Assembly: GCA_003996215.1 (NCBI GenBank)
Contig: QJPP01000468.1
Location: 744,001 to 808,000 of the forward strand
Length of the DNA stretch: 64,000 bases
Direction: 5' to 3'
DNA from: Jaltomata sinuosa
Taxonomy: Eukaryota; Streptophyta; Magnoliopsida; Solanales; Solanaceae
The stretch's first letter is position 1; each line of letters opens with the position of its first letter. The notes under the pieces are model-generated. The model searched no databases. It worked only from the letters and a program-made list of their open reading frames with translations, and was not told the DNA's origin. The translations under genes were made by a program, and so were the position numbers. Positions 12,093-23,559 of the stretch are shown here, in pieces.

Positions 12093-14299
12093 TGTAACGA
12101 TCGGGTCGGTCGTTACGAGTGAACCATTTGTGCCAATTATTAGAGTGAGAAAACTCTGAGTTTCGGAGTTTGAAATTTTGGGCTAGGCTAGTCTCAGCTG
12201 GTTTTGGAGCGAGGTATGGTCTAGGAAAATTCGGGTAAGGATTGGGTAAAATGTCTCGATTTGAGATAGTTTTCCATTTAGATAAGACATAAAGGAGTCC
12301 GGGGGACTTTTCGGAATTGAATTCGGGTAAGTAAAACTCCCGGAATCGAGGTTGACGTGAAGGGGTTATTCTGAGACGTCGAAAAAATAACTGTGTTGTA
12401 AATGGACTAATTTTAGGGACTTTATGACTTTATGTCCCGTGTCAACCGCTGTAGAGGTTGACACTCCACCATAGCGACCTCCGCCGTAGAGGAGAAAATA
12501 CCGCTACAGCGAAAGTCAACGTCAGTCAGCCTACTCCATAGCGGACGACTCCGCTACGACGGTACCGCTGTAGCATAGCACGATGGGATTTAATGCAGAA
12601 ACTTTCCCAAAAACAATTCAGTTTTTCTTCAAAATGTCTTGGGAGAAGAAGTGGGCAATTTTGGGCGATTTCCATCTGTTTTTCACCATTTTTCATCCTA
12701 AAGATAAGGATTCTACTCCCCACACTCCGTGATATCTTTCCTACGCTGTAGAATTGCTAGGGGTGGACTTGGAGAAAGGTTTGGGATAACCTAGGATTGT
12801 AGAATCCGGGGAAAAAGGGAAATTCTAAGGTGCTAGAGTTTTTGGGTATTGTTTATAGTTAATGGGTAATGATCACCAAGCTTAAATTATCTAAATGTAT
12901 CGGTATAAATAATAATCTTAGGTGAATTAATGGGGGGAAGGCCCGAAAAGGGTTGGGATGATCATGATTTGGCCGAGGGATGAGGATTTTGTATAATCCA
13001 GGTAATTTAGGCCAGTTAATTAACTATAGTGTTTATGTGTTTGTTTCTAGACCAAGAACAAGCAAGGGATCCTGAAAAAGGGAAAGCTCCGGCACTGTAA
13101 AGCTTGATTATTCGAGGTAGGTGATGGTTATTGATTCCTGTATGCATTGTATGTTTGGGTACTTTTGTCTAACTATTTGTATGATTTGCATTGCTTAGGG
13201 AATGGTTTAGGAATGTCCAAAAGTCTCATTTTCAGTCTTGTGAAATGAACTAGGTGTTATTGCTTGTTGGTTTACAAGTGTTGATTGTTCATTATTTGTG
13301 ACTGTGGATTTATGTGACATTCGATTGGCTTGGGTACCACGCCTGGTATGGGTATACTAACGGTTGGCTCGAGCACTACGCCTGGTATGGGATATACTAA
13401 TGGTTGGCTCGGGTACCATGCCTGATACGGGAAATACTGACTGGTTGGCTCGGGTACCACACCTGGTACGAGTTTACTTTATTGTATTGTTGTATTTTAC
13501 TAATGGTTTCCTGAGTGGACCGGATTGTATTTATGATTTGTGATTGTGCATATGGTCCTTGAGAGGCCGTGTTATCATCATATTGATTTGTGAGTTGGTC
13601 TTGGTGTATACCGGGTTATATGTTTGACACTTAGGTGTTGTCTAGAGGGGATCCAGGGTGGGTCCAAGATATAAAATGTGGTATGATTATTGTTTATTGC
13701 GGATTGCTGATCATAGCTGTGAAAGTGGATTACATGTGGGAACAAGTTAGGGAGAGATTTGTAGTCTAGAATTACCTGTTGACTTGTTTACATGTTTTCT
13801 GTACTATTACTTGACTTTTGTACTGTTCATATACCATTTATTTGGAACTGGCTGGTGATCCTACCGGTACACGATGGTTGTGTACTGATACTGCACTTGC
13901 ATTTCTTTTGTGAGTACAGGAAATCTTTCGGCGGTTGATGCACGACCTCACCTGTAGGCCTGACACTTTAAGACATCAAGGGTGAGCTGTTCGATCGAGG
14001 TTCCTTGGTTTCTTTCTTATTGGTTGTAGCCCATTTGTTTTGGGCTTAAACTATTGCTTATTTTGAGGTTGCATCCTCGTACTCTAGATTTTGTAGCATT
14101 TTGGTACGATGACTTTCAGGTCCTAGGGGATTTTTCCGCAGGTAATTTATTATAGTTGGTTTGATTTTGGTTAATTATCGCTAGTTTATTTTCTTGCACA
14201 CTGGTTTTAAGCTGTTAGGCTATGCTAAGGGTTGAGTTCTATTGGTTCGCTCATCCGGGGGTTGCGTGAGTGCCACTCGCGGCGGTCTGGATCGTGACA
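12093..14299 (+). repeat. LTR1 of composite element H
   Basis: Begins TGTAACGATC and ends ATCGTGACA, immediately before a PBS. It holds a CCGCTGTAG/CATAGCG-type module (12440-12580) and a four-copy tandem array (13325-13475). The first 330 bp lack the ATAACTTTTTACTC block seen in LTR2 and most other LTRs here. Confidence 0.8.
13325..13475 (+). repeat. Tandem array, about 40 bp, four copies
   Basis: Units of the form GGTTGGCTCGGGTACCACGC followed by CTGGTATGGG and an ATACTAA spacer. A five-copy version is in LTR2 at 17222-17405. Confidence 0.8.
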
Positions 14300-14303
14300 A
14301 AGA

Positions 14304-14315
14304 TGGTATCAAAGC
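14304..14315 (+). promoter_or_regulatory. Primer-binding site, initiator tRNA-Met
   Basis: TGGTATCAAAGC, one mismatch from the plant tRNA-iMet complement TGGTATCAGAGC, four bases after the LTR1 end. It fixes the plus orientation of element H. Confidence 0.85.
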
Positions 14316-14349
14316 CCTAGGTTCATTGATCTCATCGTACTAAACACAG

Positions 14350-14366
14350 GTCTAGTAGAGTCTTGC
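14350..14366 (+). promoter_or_regulatory. Conserved post-PBS leader motif
   Basis: GTCTAGTAGAGTCTTGC, shared with the leaders of elements C (46716-46732, minus) and B (54004-54020, minus), with a decayed form in A. Possible RNA packaging or dimerisation signal; the function is inferred. Confidence 0.5.
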
Positions 14367-14514
14367 GAAATGGTGCGGAGACGTCCGTACTTTTCTTCGA
14401 GTATGACTCTAGGAAAAACTATTTCTTCTTTCTTCCTTCGTGCTATAACTTGATTCCAATTGGTATCTGGTGATACAAATTGGTATCTGACTTTGTTCAG
14501 TCTTCTGTCTGCAG

Positions 14515-15633
14515 ATGGTTAACACAAGAAATGGCGGAGCTAGAGCAGCAGTCCCAGCGGCAGGCTAGGCTATCATAGGTAGAGGCAGGGGTAGGGGCAG
14601 AGGTCGAGGTAGAGCCACACTCACTAGGGGTAGAGCTCAAGCTGCTGTAGGAGCGCGAGAAGAAAACCCTCCCCCACCTCAGAAATAAGTTATCGAAGAT
14701 GTGGAAGTTGTTGTGCAGGATGATGGGGCACAAGCAGAGGCAGTACCGGCTTGAGGTACAAGCCTTCCCTCTATGACGCCTGAAGCATTTCAGCAGACTT
14801 GGAACTTCTTGAGTGGTTTAGTTGGTGCCGGAGCCACCCCTGCGGGTGTTGATAATCAGGCTCTGGGCACTCGGCCAACAGTCACTACGGCTCCTAGCAT
14901 GGTTGCAGCTGCAGGCGCCGATGATTTCTTCAGGATAATGCTAGGCTCGGTAATGACATTAAGTGAACATAAGATGCTGACCAAGTTTCTCAAACTGAAA
15001 CCTTCCACGTTTCAGGGTACTGATAGGGAAGATGCTTATGAGTTCATATTGGATTGCTATGAGAGGCTGCACAAGCTGGGCATTGTGCAACAACATGGGG
15101 TTGAGTTCGTCACATTTCAGCTGCCGGGTGATACCAAGCAGTGGTGGAGATCTCATGTGGAATGCCGGTCATCTGTTTTGCCCCCACTGACTTAGGAGCA
15201 GTTTCACGCTCTCTTCTTAGAGAAGTATGTACCCATTACTCTAAGAGATAGGAAAAAGGATTAGTTCCTAAATTTGGAACAGGGTAGCATGTCGGTCTCT
15301 GCTTATGAGGATAAGTTTCACACTTTGTCTCATTTTGCTACACAGTTGTTGGGTTTCGAGGAGGAGCGTGTTCGATTGTTTGTGAAGGGTTTGAATACTG
15401 AGCTTCAGGAATTATCTGTGCACATGACTTCATCAGGGAAAGGCTTCAATGAAGTGAAAGATTATGTAAAGAAACTTGAGGGAGTCAAGCAAGCGGGGCA
15501 GGCTAAAGTGTTAGCCAAGAAGCCTCGAAATAAGGGAAATTACAGTGGTTTGTACTCCAGGGGCCAGAATCAGCAGATATACTCAGCCCGTCCTATTCAG
15601 CCAGCTCTTCCAGCTGCTACAGGTGGTGGTTGA
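14515..15633 (+). pseudogene. Gypsy gag pseudogene of element H
   Basis: Capsid precursor of a Ty3/gypsy element. Reading from ATG at 14515 (MVNTRNG), a single frame runs to 15633 with five in-frame stops at 14566, 14686, 14752, 15193 and 15262. After an R-G repeat tail, the retrotransposon gag core follows: FLKLKPSTFQG near 15000, WWRS near 15142, EQGSMSVSAYEDKF near 15274 and RVRLFVKGL near 15366. The frame ends before any CCHC knuckle. Several stops are explainable as C-to-T changes of glutamine codons, as expected of methylated silent copies. It is non-functional; the family is clear. Confidence 0.88.
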
Positions 15634-15790
15634 ACTGGGGTACACCCGAGGGATTTGAGAGTTTGGTGGTTCGTGTAAGGCTATTTCTACACTTTCATGG
15701 TAGAGCGTTAAGGTTCTAAGGGCTGGTTCATTCTTTTCCTTCCGCCTTAGAGATCGTTTGGGGACGAACAATGGGTAAATTAGTATATGT
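15634..15790 (+). other. Leftover 3' internal sequence before LTR2
   Basis: No readable pol. A GGGGACGAAC segment near 15759 resembles the GAGGACGAA stretch that commonly sits just before the polypurine tract of these elements. All of pol has been deleted. Confidence 0.45.
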
Positions 15791-16270
15791 TGTAATGACC
15801 TGTTCCATCGTTACTAACAATATCTGGGATCAAAGCAGGTGCCTCTCATTCGTAATAAGAGTGAGGATTAATTCTTTAGTATGAGAGTATATTTGGAATG
15901 TACGAAGGTCATACAATGCTCCTAGTTCAAAGTTAAGGAGTTTCCTTACCGATTTAGTTTCGGGCTAAGTTCAAACTAGGGTCAAATTCAAACGTGCATT
16001 CCTCCTAGAATATAAAGAGTTAGGGATCTCAATACCCATCAAATTAAATATCTCTGAGTCTTCTTTTCAATACCACTGACCATTCATCAATCCACTTTCC
16101 GAGTAAAAAGTTATGAATGTTTTACTGAAGACTGTCCGTGCTGAAAAATTGAGTCCGCTGTAGCGGGATTTAGGTCGCTATAGCGGTACCTCCGTAGTGG
16201 TTGACAGTATGCTATAGCAGAATGACGGAACCAGAAAGCCCATAAATGGGTTTTATAATCCCATTCTCCC

Positions 16271-16446
16271 TTCTTTAGTAAAAAATAGATGAGAGTTTCT
16301 CCAAAAATCCTCCTAGACTACTCCAAAGCTTGGGAGCCATGTGGAGGAGAATTCTCCCTTCTTTAGTAAAAAATAGATGAGGGTTGCTCCAAAAACCCTC
16401 CTAGACTACTCCAAAGCTTGGGAGCCATGTGGAGGAGGGATTCCAG
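16271..16446 (+). repeat. 88-bp tandem duplication in LTR2
   Basis: Two near-identical 88-bp units starting TTCTTTAGTAAAAAATAGAT at 16271 and 16359. LTR1 lacks the duplication. Confidence 0.85.
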
Positions 16447-17221
16447 ATGAAAGAATGTGAAACCATGGATTTTGGGCCTGTCATCCATCAAGGAACGCCT
16501 TCACAGAGTCAGATTTTGCATCGTGCAACTGCTTGGCATCCATGTAGGCTAGGTTTTTCATTGAGTAGACTCTTGACCTATTTTCATTTCCTATTTATTG
16601 TGTAGAATAAAAGGGAGAATCCATGTCTAGACCTTCGGGCACGGAGTCTTGAAGAAGATTGTTGGGTTGAACTGAAAATAGTAGATTTGTGACAATGCTT
16701 TGTGATATTCTGGATGTATACTTATTTAATATGGTTTTGCTAATAAAATTTAGGGACTACGATGTCGGGAAGGTTTGGAGAACCGAAAAGTGTTAGTAAT
16801 TAACTAATGTGCAAGGAACATATGTTTTAGAAAATGAATTGGTATAATTAGAATATCGTAATAACTGTGTTTCTAAGGCTAGGGGAGGTTTTTTCATGTT
16901 GTATCTCGGTTCTAGGAAGAAGGTCAGGATTAAAGATATCTAATGACATATTTTAAGGAGTTATTCGGGGTTAGTCTCCGGACGGGATTTAACGGTTCAT
17001 AGTGTACCCGAAATTTGGTAGGTGATGGTTATTGCTTCTATTTTCACTGTATATTTGTGTACTTTGGTCTAAGTAATTGTCTGATATTTGCATTGCTTAG
17101 GGAATGATTTAGTAATGTCTAAAGGTCCTGTTTAACAGTCTTGTGAATTAAACTGTGTATTTTGCTTGTTGGTTTACAATTTGATTGTTCATTATTTGTG
17201 ACTGTGGATTGGTTTGACATT

Positions 17222-17405
17222 AGGTTGGCTCGGGTACCACGCCTGGTACAGAAATACTAACGGTTGGCTTGGGTACCATACCTGGTACAGGAATACTAAC
17301 GGTTGGCTCAGGTACAATGCCTGGTACGGAAATAGTAACGGTTGGCTCGGGTATCATGCCTAGTACAGGATAACACTAACGATTGACTCGGGTACCACGC
17401 CTGGT
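17222..17405 (+). repeat. Tandem array, about 39-40 bp, five copies
   Basis: Units with GGTTGGCTCGGGTACCACGC followed by CTGGTAC, homologous to 13325-13475 in LTR1. Confidence 0.8.
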
Positions 17406-17499
17406 ACGAATTTATTTTATTCTATTATTGCATCTTTATTAATGGTTCTCTGAGTGAACCGGGTGGTGTTTATGAATTGTGTTATTGCATTTTTGGTCC

Positions 17500-17720
17500 T
17501 TGAGAGACCGAGTTATTATATTAGTTATTAGTTGGTTTTGGTGTAGACCGGGTTACTATGTTGGTTATTAGTTTGGTCTTGGTGTAGACCGGATTACTAT
17601 GTTGGTTATTAGTTTGGTCTTGGTGTAGACCAGATTATTATGTTGGTTATTATTTGATCTTGGTGTAGATCGAATTATTATGTTGATTATTACTTGGTCT
17701 TGGTGTAGACTGGGTTTGCC
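17500..17720 (+). repeat. Tandem array, about 41 bp, five copies
   Basis: Units containing TTGGTCTTGGTGTAGACCGG followed by TTACTATGTTGG. LTR1 has about one unit near 13595-13625, so the array grew in LTR2's lineage. Confidence 0.8.
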
Positions 17721-18880
17721 ATGTTAACACCTAGATCTGTTAGGAGGATCCGGACTATATAAAAGAGGTTATAAGTTCACAAATTGTTGTCATTAAGTGT
17801 ATTAATGACGGTAAAAAATTATTATGGTTAATATGCTAACAGTGAGTCTTGGTGTAGAGTGGGGTAGTCTGTTGAATACTTAGTTGTGGATGGAGGATCC
17901 TTGGAGGGTCCGGGTTATGTGATGTAATAAAAGGGATTTAGATGTAACTCTGTTGTTGTCATTGAAGGTGTCAATGGTCGTTAGTAAGATTCTATATGAT
18001 TGGTATATTGGGAGGAAGATTGAGAGTCTGGGGTGTAGTTACTGGTTAATATAAACAGGTTGAAAAGTTGTCCTAGAGGTCCTGAAAAGGTCCGAAAAAT
18101 GGTAGGTAATACTACGGGCATAAGTGGTTTGGTGGGGCAGTTGGCCGGATTAAGTCTGAATATTTAGTCAAGGTAGTTGATTTCGGTAAAGGTTAAAGTG
18201 AGACTTGAGAAGTCTAGGTGACAAAGCGACTTGAGAAGTCTAGTTATGAGTGAGACTTGGGAAGTCCTAGATGTCAGGGTCAAGGCTAGGGTGGTGGAGT
18301 TGGCAGCGAAAGGTTAGGAAGGTCGGTTTCGAAAGGGGGGATTGATAAAAGTGATGTTGAAAAGGGGTGAAGATTTACCTTGTGCATTTTATCTTGATTT
18401 TTATATGAGGGTAGGAGTGAATTCGGGTCAGCCGATGATTCCTACCAGTACGTGTGTTTGTACTGATTCTACTCTTGCTATACTTTTTTGGGTATAGTCT
18501 GGTTGCAGTGTTGGTGATGTTTCATAGGTTCAGGATTGCGGTGATCTTTCAGCAGCTCTTACTTCCTTCTATGGTGGGAGTTGTGTCCATCTTATGTTAT
18601 AAGCTCATCTTGTAGAGACTCTTGTACCGGCTTAAACTAGGTTCTGGGAGGTTGTGTTATATTATTAGTAAATTTCCGCAAGTTCTAAAGGTTGTTATTT
18701 TTCGAAAGTTGTTGTATAAAGATTTTCCAAATATTTGTAAAAGGATTTCTCATGTATAAAAGGGACTTACTTAATGATTATTTTCTTTTCCGCATTGCCT
18801 GTTGGTTCGGGTGGTAAGGGTTCTCCTATCTAGGTGGATTAGAGTAGGTGTCCGCACGACCCAGTAATTGGGTCGTGATA

Positions 18881-19306
18881 AAATTAGGAACCAGAAACTA
18901 ACAAAATTTATCTCGAAGAAACCTAGCAGCACAAAAAAGAAGAAAAAGTTTTCTATTTTTACTTTTCTTGTTCGTTTCTACCCCATAAGTAGAACCTACA
19001 ATATAAAATATATAAGAGCCAAAATACAGTCCTTCAAATCCCATAAATTACCATCTTTAATGGTAATTAATTATGTCATTAAAGCACTGATCAAACGGTC
19101 ATATTTACATTGAAAATAACCATTTTCCAACTCCATAATTTCCTTACAAGAAAATGCTTATTAAGGACATATAAAATAAATGTATTAATGAATATTAACA
19201 TAATAACTAATAAAGAAAGTCAATTAAAGACTAGTAATTATAAGTAGAAAATAATAAGTAATAAGATTAATATTATTATTTTTAAGATATAAATATTTTT
19301 CTAACA
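18881..19306 (-). repeat. Copia 5' LTR, outer part
   Basis: Continues the copia LTR after the composite element. It parallels 5650-6066 closely and ends with TGTTAG on the minus strand, the expected LTR start. A stretch open at 18868-19113 crosses this junction and is not a gene. Confidence 0.6.
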
Positions 19307-20436
19307 TTCTATAGGTTTGACATACTTGATTCAATTTTTATTTCAAAACTATCTTGCACATGTTCTTTTCTTAAATTAGAAACATCGTCATAGAAATATT
19401 ACAAAAGCAATAAATGAAGCTGCAAAAGATGAAATTTTGTTTACCACTAAAGGATGTGGTAGGATGGATGAGAATCCTCTATCCTTAACCAAAGTTTTTA
19501 AATTTCAACACTAAAAATGGAAAAGTTTCTTGTATGGAGTGCTTCCACTTAAATAGATCCTATGTTATGAATAAGTCAGGCCAGTAGGTTCCAGATAGAT
19601 GTAATTGGATACCGTAAAATAATTTCTCCAAAAACTTATAATCAAATATGTGACGATCTGTAAATACACCATTCCCAGCACTTAACTGAAATCAAGAAAA
19701 GAAATTCGGGAAGAAGCTATTTATAGGATATAACAAAGGTTCTAAAACGTTGTTTAGACTATTAGTGTACCTAATCTATTATATATAGTAGGTTATTTAT
19801 TCTATTTTTCATAATACCATTTCAGACATACTATGAGTAGTTACTTGTTGAAGATTATATCATTGTAGAAAATGAAATTCAAAAGCAAAGGTATTTAAAA
19901 TGTAACAGGGAGCATAATTTACTCAATTATAAACAAAGTTAAAAATATCAGCACAATAAAAAAATCTTAATTTCAGACTTATATTAAACTAAATTTAGAG
20001 ACAGCATGCCAAGATATGCAAATCTAAAAAGTCAAATATCTCCAAAAAAACTCAAAACAAATTATGAAAAGAGCATAAAAGCCCCAAAAGAAAATGATTA
20101 AAAAATAAAAGAAGACTAGTCAAGTGAACTAAAAATAATCTATAAGTCAATTATTTTGCATAGGAACATAAGCAAATGACTCATTTCATAATCAAATTAA
20201 TGTGTAGAAATGAGATAAAGATGTTATTGAATTAACATCTTTTATAGCTAGACATACCATTTGTTTTCCTAAGTAATTCAATTATCTCTCTAGAGGAATA
20301 TCATAGATTTGCAGTGAGTTCATTTTCAATATAAGAATACCAAAACTCTACCCTTTCTTTTGTTTGTCTTGATAACATAGGCTGACAGAACCAAGCCCTT
20401 GGACATGTAATTTGAAACGCTATTCTTGGGAAAATC
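19307..20436. other. AT-rich flank downstream of the F-box gene, nothing recognised
   Basis: No domain or RNA gene is readable. It probably includes the 3' UTR and poly(A) region of the minus-strand F-box gene just above 20400. Confidence 0.4.
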
Positions 20437-23058
20437 TTAACTTTTATAGTATGAAAAAATAACTGAAGCATGCGGAGACGATCTTGGAATGCTAAGGAGC
20501 TCCTGTTTCATCTTAATATCATCCTGAGACGCATCATTTCGTTTGCACATGATAGCAATGATGAGCTTTTCTAGTACGGTTGCATGCTTGAGCCAACATT
20601 TTACCAATGGCAGTATTAACTTGTTTTTAGATGTTGGTCCATAAAAAGAAATGATCTTGATGGTCTTCAAATGTAGCAACGAGAAATTAAAATTATGAGT
20701 CTCAAATCTCCTGCTTTGTTCATCCTCATTTGTGTACTTTGATAGCATGTTCTGCAAGAAAAAATCCGCAATATTAACTATTTATTCTCCTAGGATGAAA
20801 GTAGAAAGCTAAGAAATTGATTGCGGATGAAATGAAGAAGTGATGAACTTTAGATTCAAGGAATATATCAAGTGCTTAGCAAATGTTACAAAGTGGTAAA
20901 TAAGGAATAACAAATCCATGTGGGGTTTAGTAAATAAAGTGGTACACACAAACAACAACAAAATAGTTTAGAATATATTTTTAGAGATAGTGGTCAAAAA
21001 CATATATGAAATGTCATTTTTTTTAGAGTTTCCTACTTGAATTATAAAGTGTTTGCGTTTCTGCTGGAATTGTCACTAAATATTAATCCAACCACACCAA
21101 AAAATTTATGAAGTATATATATATATATATAAGGGAGCAAGTATCCACAAGTTAGAAGATATTGTATAGTTAATCAAGTACTTAAAATCGTCTTATCGGT
21201 CAATCTCCCTCTTTGTAACCTTTTAGCATTATCTATGAATTATACCACCAGAGAAATTTTTTAATTAGGTTTTGTTATTTATTTTCTATTGTACTAGATA
21301 TCAGAAATATATGAATATATATCGTCTTCTTCTTGCACCAATAATTTTTTAATATTTGTAACACGAAGTAACAAAAATAAAGGTCCAAAGAAAACTTACT
21401 CTTGATCTGTAATTGGACTCGTCAATGACCAATGTCTCAAGATCTGATGAACTTTGTAGAAATTTATAAATTCTATAAAAATTCAATTCTTCCAAGGTTG
21501 TGCTAAGTTGTAAGAATTTCCAGCTTGATGGTGGAGGATGCCACCCTTCCAATTCGAGTGTGGATAGAAACTTGTAAGCAAAATAGATAAACCAAAATAT
21601 GTCAAAACAAGGAAATTTCACATACTTAATAAATAGCATGCAAATTATTAAAAAAATATTCAAGGTTGGTTTGGAGCTCCAAAGTTACACTGTTAAACAC
21701 TTTGAAAAACTATTCACATGTCTTAAAGATTATGATCAATGGAAGTAAATCAAAATTTTACAAACTATTTATTCTCAACGTGATAGAATATCTGCCTTTT
21801 TTAAAAAATATTTAAGTGAAAGCCGACTCTTTAATTGCAAATAAATCTAAATTTTACAAACTATTTATTGTCAATGTTATTTTCATTGCAAACTATTTAT
21901 TCTCAGTGTTCATCATCCAAAATTTTGTCCAAGGGTCTTATTTCAATCACCTTGAACTTTTCAACTAGATTGGTACTATAAGAATGCAATTATTTAATAC
22001 CTATCAAATTGGTTATCAAATTATCCTAAGTATTGTCACTGATAATGTTAATGAATTATGAATTTAATAGAAATTAAGAGGTCCCAAATTGAAAAAATAT
22101 ATATTATTCTGAATTTATGTAGTGAAGAGTATGAGCAAACCTCAATGCAATATGGACCTAATTTAAGATTCTTGACATGAGCAACGCTGTGAAGAAGTTC
22201 CTTCAAACAACTAGACTCCTTCCTTGGCAATTGGTCTCCATATTCAAATTCAAAATCAAAATAAAGGACTGCAGTGACAAGTGAAGCTACATTTCGCAAG
22301 CAGATCCCATGGGACGACCCCAGAAGTTGCAAATTTTGAATATATGGGGCTATTATTTCAAGCCATACATCATATTCATAAATTTCTAAGTTGTCTACGG
22401 TTAATTTTTTCAACTTCACATTGTTGATTTCCAGACGATGAAATCCCCCAAAATGATCCAATTCCAAGCACTCCAAATTAGGGCAACCAAATAATACTTT
22501 TTCCATGACACCCTCCATCAAATACATGTACCTCAATGAAAGAGAGATGAGACCACTCCAGTTCACATTAGAGGAAGGATTCAATGTGCAGTACTGTAAA
22601 ACCAATTTCCTCAAGGATGTATTCTTATATGCAAATTGAGGAAACTCATATGTATCTCCATCTAGAAAGTCCAGATCAAATTCTTCAACATTAGCAAGTT
22701 TTGTTGCAAAATATACCCATAAATCAACATCTTTAACAAATCTCTCCTGGCAAATATCAAAAACCAAATTGAATTTCTGAATTTTCTCGCAAGACCTCCA
22801 ATAGTGAAGCTCTCTGTGTGTCGAAATCACGAAATCAAGAATCTCATTTTCTTGTTCATCGGGACTGGTAGAATAGGAGAAGTTGAAATCGAGTGATACT
22901 GGAACGGACTTCCAAAGAAACCTCCATCGCGTAGATAATACACTAGTTCTTACAACTTGCTTTCCATCTGACAACATAGAGAGGATGAGGAGTAGGATTG
23001 ACTCCGGCAAATCACTAAGTCGATCTCCTCCAACCATGATTTTCCTTTGTATTTCCAT
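20437..23058 (-). CDS. F-box/LRR/FBD protein gene, three exons
   Basis: Predicted SCF ubiquitin-ligase substrate adaptor. Exons on the minus strand are 23058-22141, 21570-21400 and 20751-20437, giving 467 residues with all junctions in phase 0. Exon 1 ends GAG|GTTTGC; exon 2 starts after TTACAAG and ends AGA|GTAAGT; exon 3 starts after TTCTTGCAG. The F-box is at residues 12-60 (DRLSDLPESILLLILS, SVLSTRWRFLW). Leucine-rich repeats follow, including NTSLRKLVLQYC and CPNLECLELDHF. The C-terminus is FBD-like (LKHATVLEKLIIAI, then the terminal SIPRSSPHASVIF motif). No stop or frameshift breaks the spliced frame. The first ATG is used; an alternative lies seven codons in. Which substrate it recognises cannot be told. 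It is the only ordinary host gene I can support here. Confidence 0.88.
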
Positions 23059-23263
23059 GGAGTAAGAACCTTCAACTGTATTTTGGTAAAGTTGACGGCT
23101 CCTTTGTGCTTATGAGGATAACCTAGGTCAATTCAGTTCAGACCAACTTGGGAAAATGAGGTATTAATCTACTTAAAAGAAGGTTCTCGGTAAAATATCA
23201 TTTATCATTTTTACCCTTCCAAAATAGATTTCACATTAGACATAATAGTCATTTAGTTATTTT

Positions 23264-23274
23264 CCTTATATATA
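23264..23274 (-). promoter_or_regulatory. Candidate TATA box of the F-box gene
   Basis: TATATATAAGG on the minus strand, about 210 bp before the start codon. Plausible spacing for a TATA promoter with a 5' UTR; AT-rich surroundings make chance matches common. Confidence 0.3.
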
Positions 23275-23559
23275 GAACTTCAAAATCAATTAAATCTTTG
23301 TATACTAAATACTTTCTCTTTTTTTTTTGAAATAGGTAAGAAATATTAACATTAATTTATACGTATGACCTTATTAAAATCTTTTTCAACTAGGTAACAT
23401 AGGGTGTAACAAGTACTACCTTCAATTTAATTTTTGTAATATTTAGAACTTGTAAATCAATTAAAAAATTATTTATTAATTTTTTTACTTATTTGATAGT
23501 ACTAAATTTTCTCCTATACATATATAATTCGGATGCATATACTTTTAGTCATTGAACCG
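23275..23559. other. AT-rich upstream DNA, nothing recognised
   Basis: Low-complexity AT-rich sequence between the F-box gene promoter and the transposon nest. Nothing recognisable. Confidence 0.4.

Larger units (their letters stand above)
12093..18880 (+). mobile_element. Composite, internally deleted gypsy element (H)
   Basis: Order: LTR1 (2207 bp), tRNA-Met PBS, decayed gag, about 150 bp of leftover 3' internal sequence, LTR2 (3090 bp). Protease, RT, RNase H and integrase are absent. The two LTRs match in their middle and 3' parts but their first 330-350 bp are unrelated, so they do not look like two ends of one insertion. The flanks (GGTCT and AAATT) do not match, and about 65 bp of the copia LTR are missing at the site. 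I infer recombination between two related elements, with deletion. Confidence 0.7.
15791..18880 (+). repeat. LTR2 of composite element H
   Basis: Starts TGTAATGACC and ends GGTCGTGATA. The first 350 bp carry the conserved backbone block (reverse of ATAACTTTTTACTC and of TATATTCTAGGAG), then a CTGTAGCGG/CTATAGCGG module (16147-16215) and TTTTATAATC (16251-16260) as a TATA candidate. It is longer than LTR1, mainly because of tandem duplications. Confidence 0.78.
5525..19306 (-). mobile_element. Decayed Ty1/copia retrotransposon, interrupted by two later insertions
   Basis: Two related direct copies of a roughly 540-bp AT-rich sequence (5525-6066; 12031-12092 plus 18881-19306) flank minus-strand copia polyprotein remains, so I read them as the two LTRs. 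The outer LTR end reads TGTTAG on the minus strand at 19306 and is decayed to TATTAG at 6066. Inside lie GAG-pre-integrase, integrase C-terminal and RNase H remnants in polyprotein order. A solo gypsy LTR (7377-10683) sits in the interior and a composite gypsy element (12093-18880) in the 5' LTR. The low-coordinate LTR ends, PBS and TSD were not located, so the element edges are approximate. Confidence 0.6.

Noticed and set aside
13325..13475. Regular direct repeats that could suggest a CRISPR-like array
   Set aside because: Units are adjacent tandem copies with drifting sequence and no unique spacers, inside an LTR of a plant genome.
18868..19113. 81-residue plus-strand lysine-rich frame
   Set aside because: It crosses the junction of LTR2 and the copia LTR and is antisense AT-rich LTR sequence.
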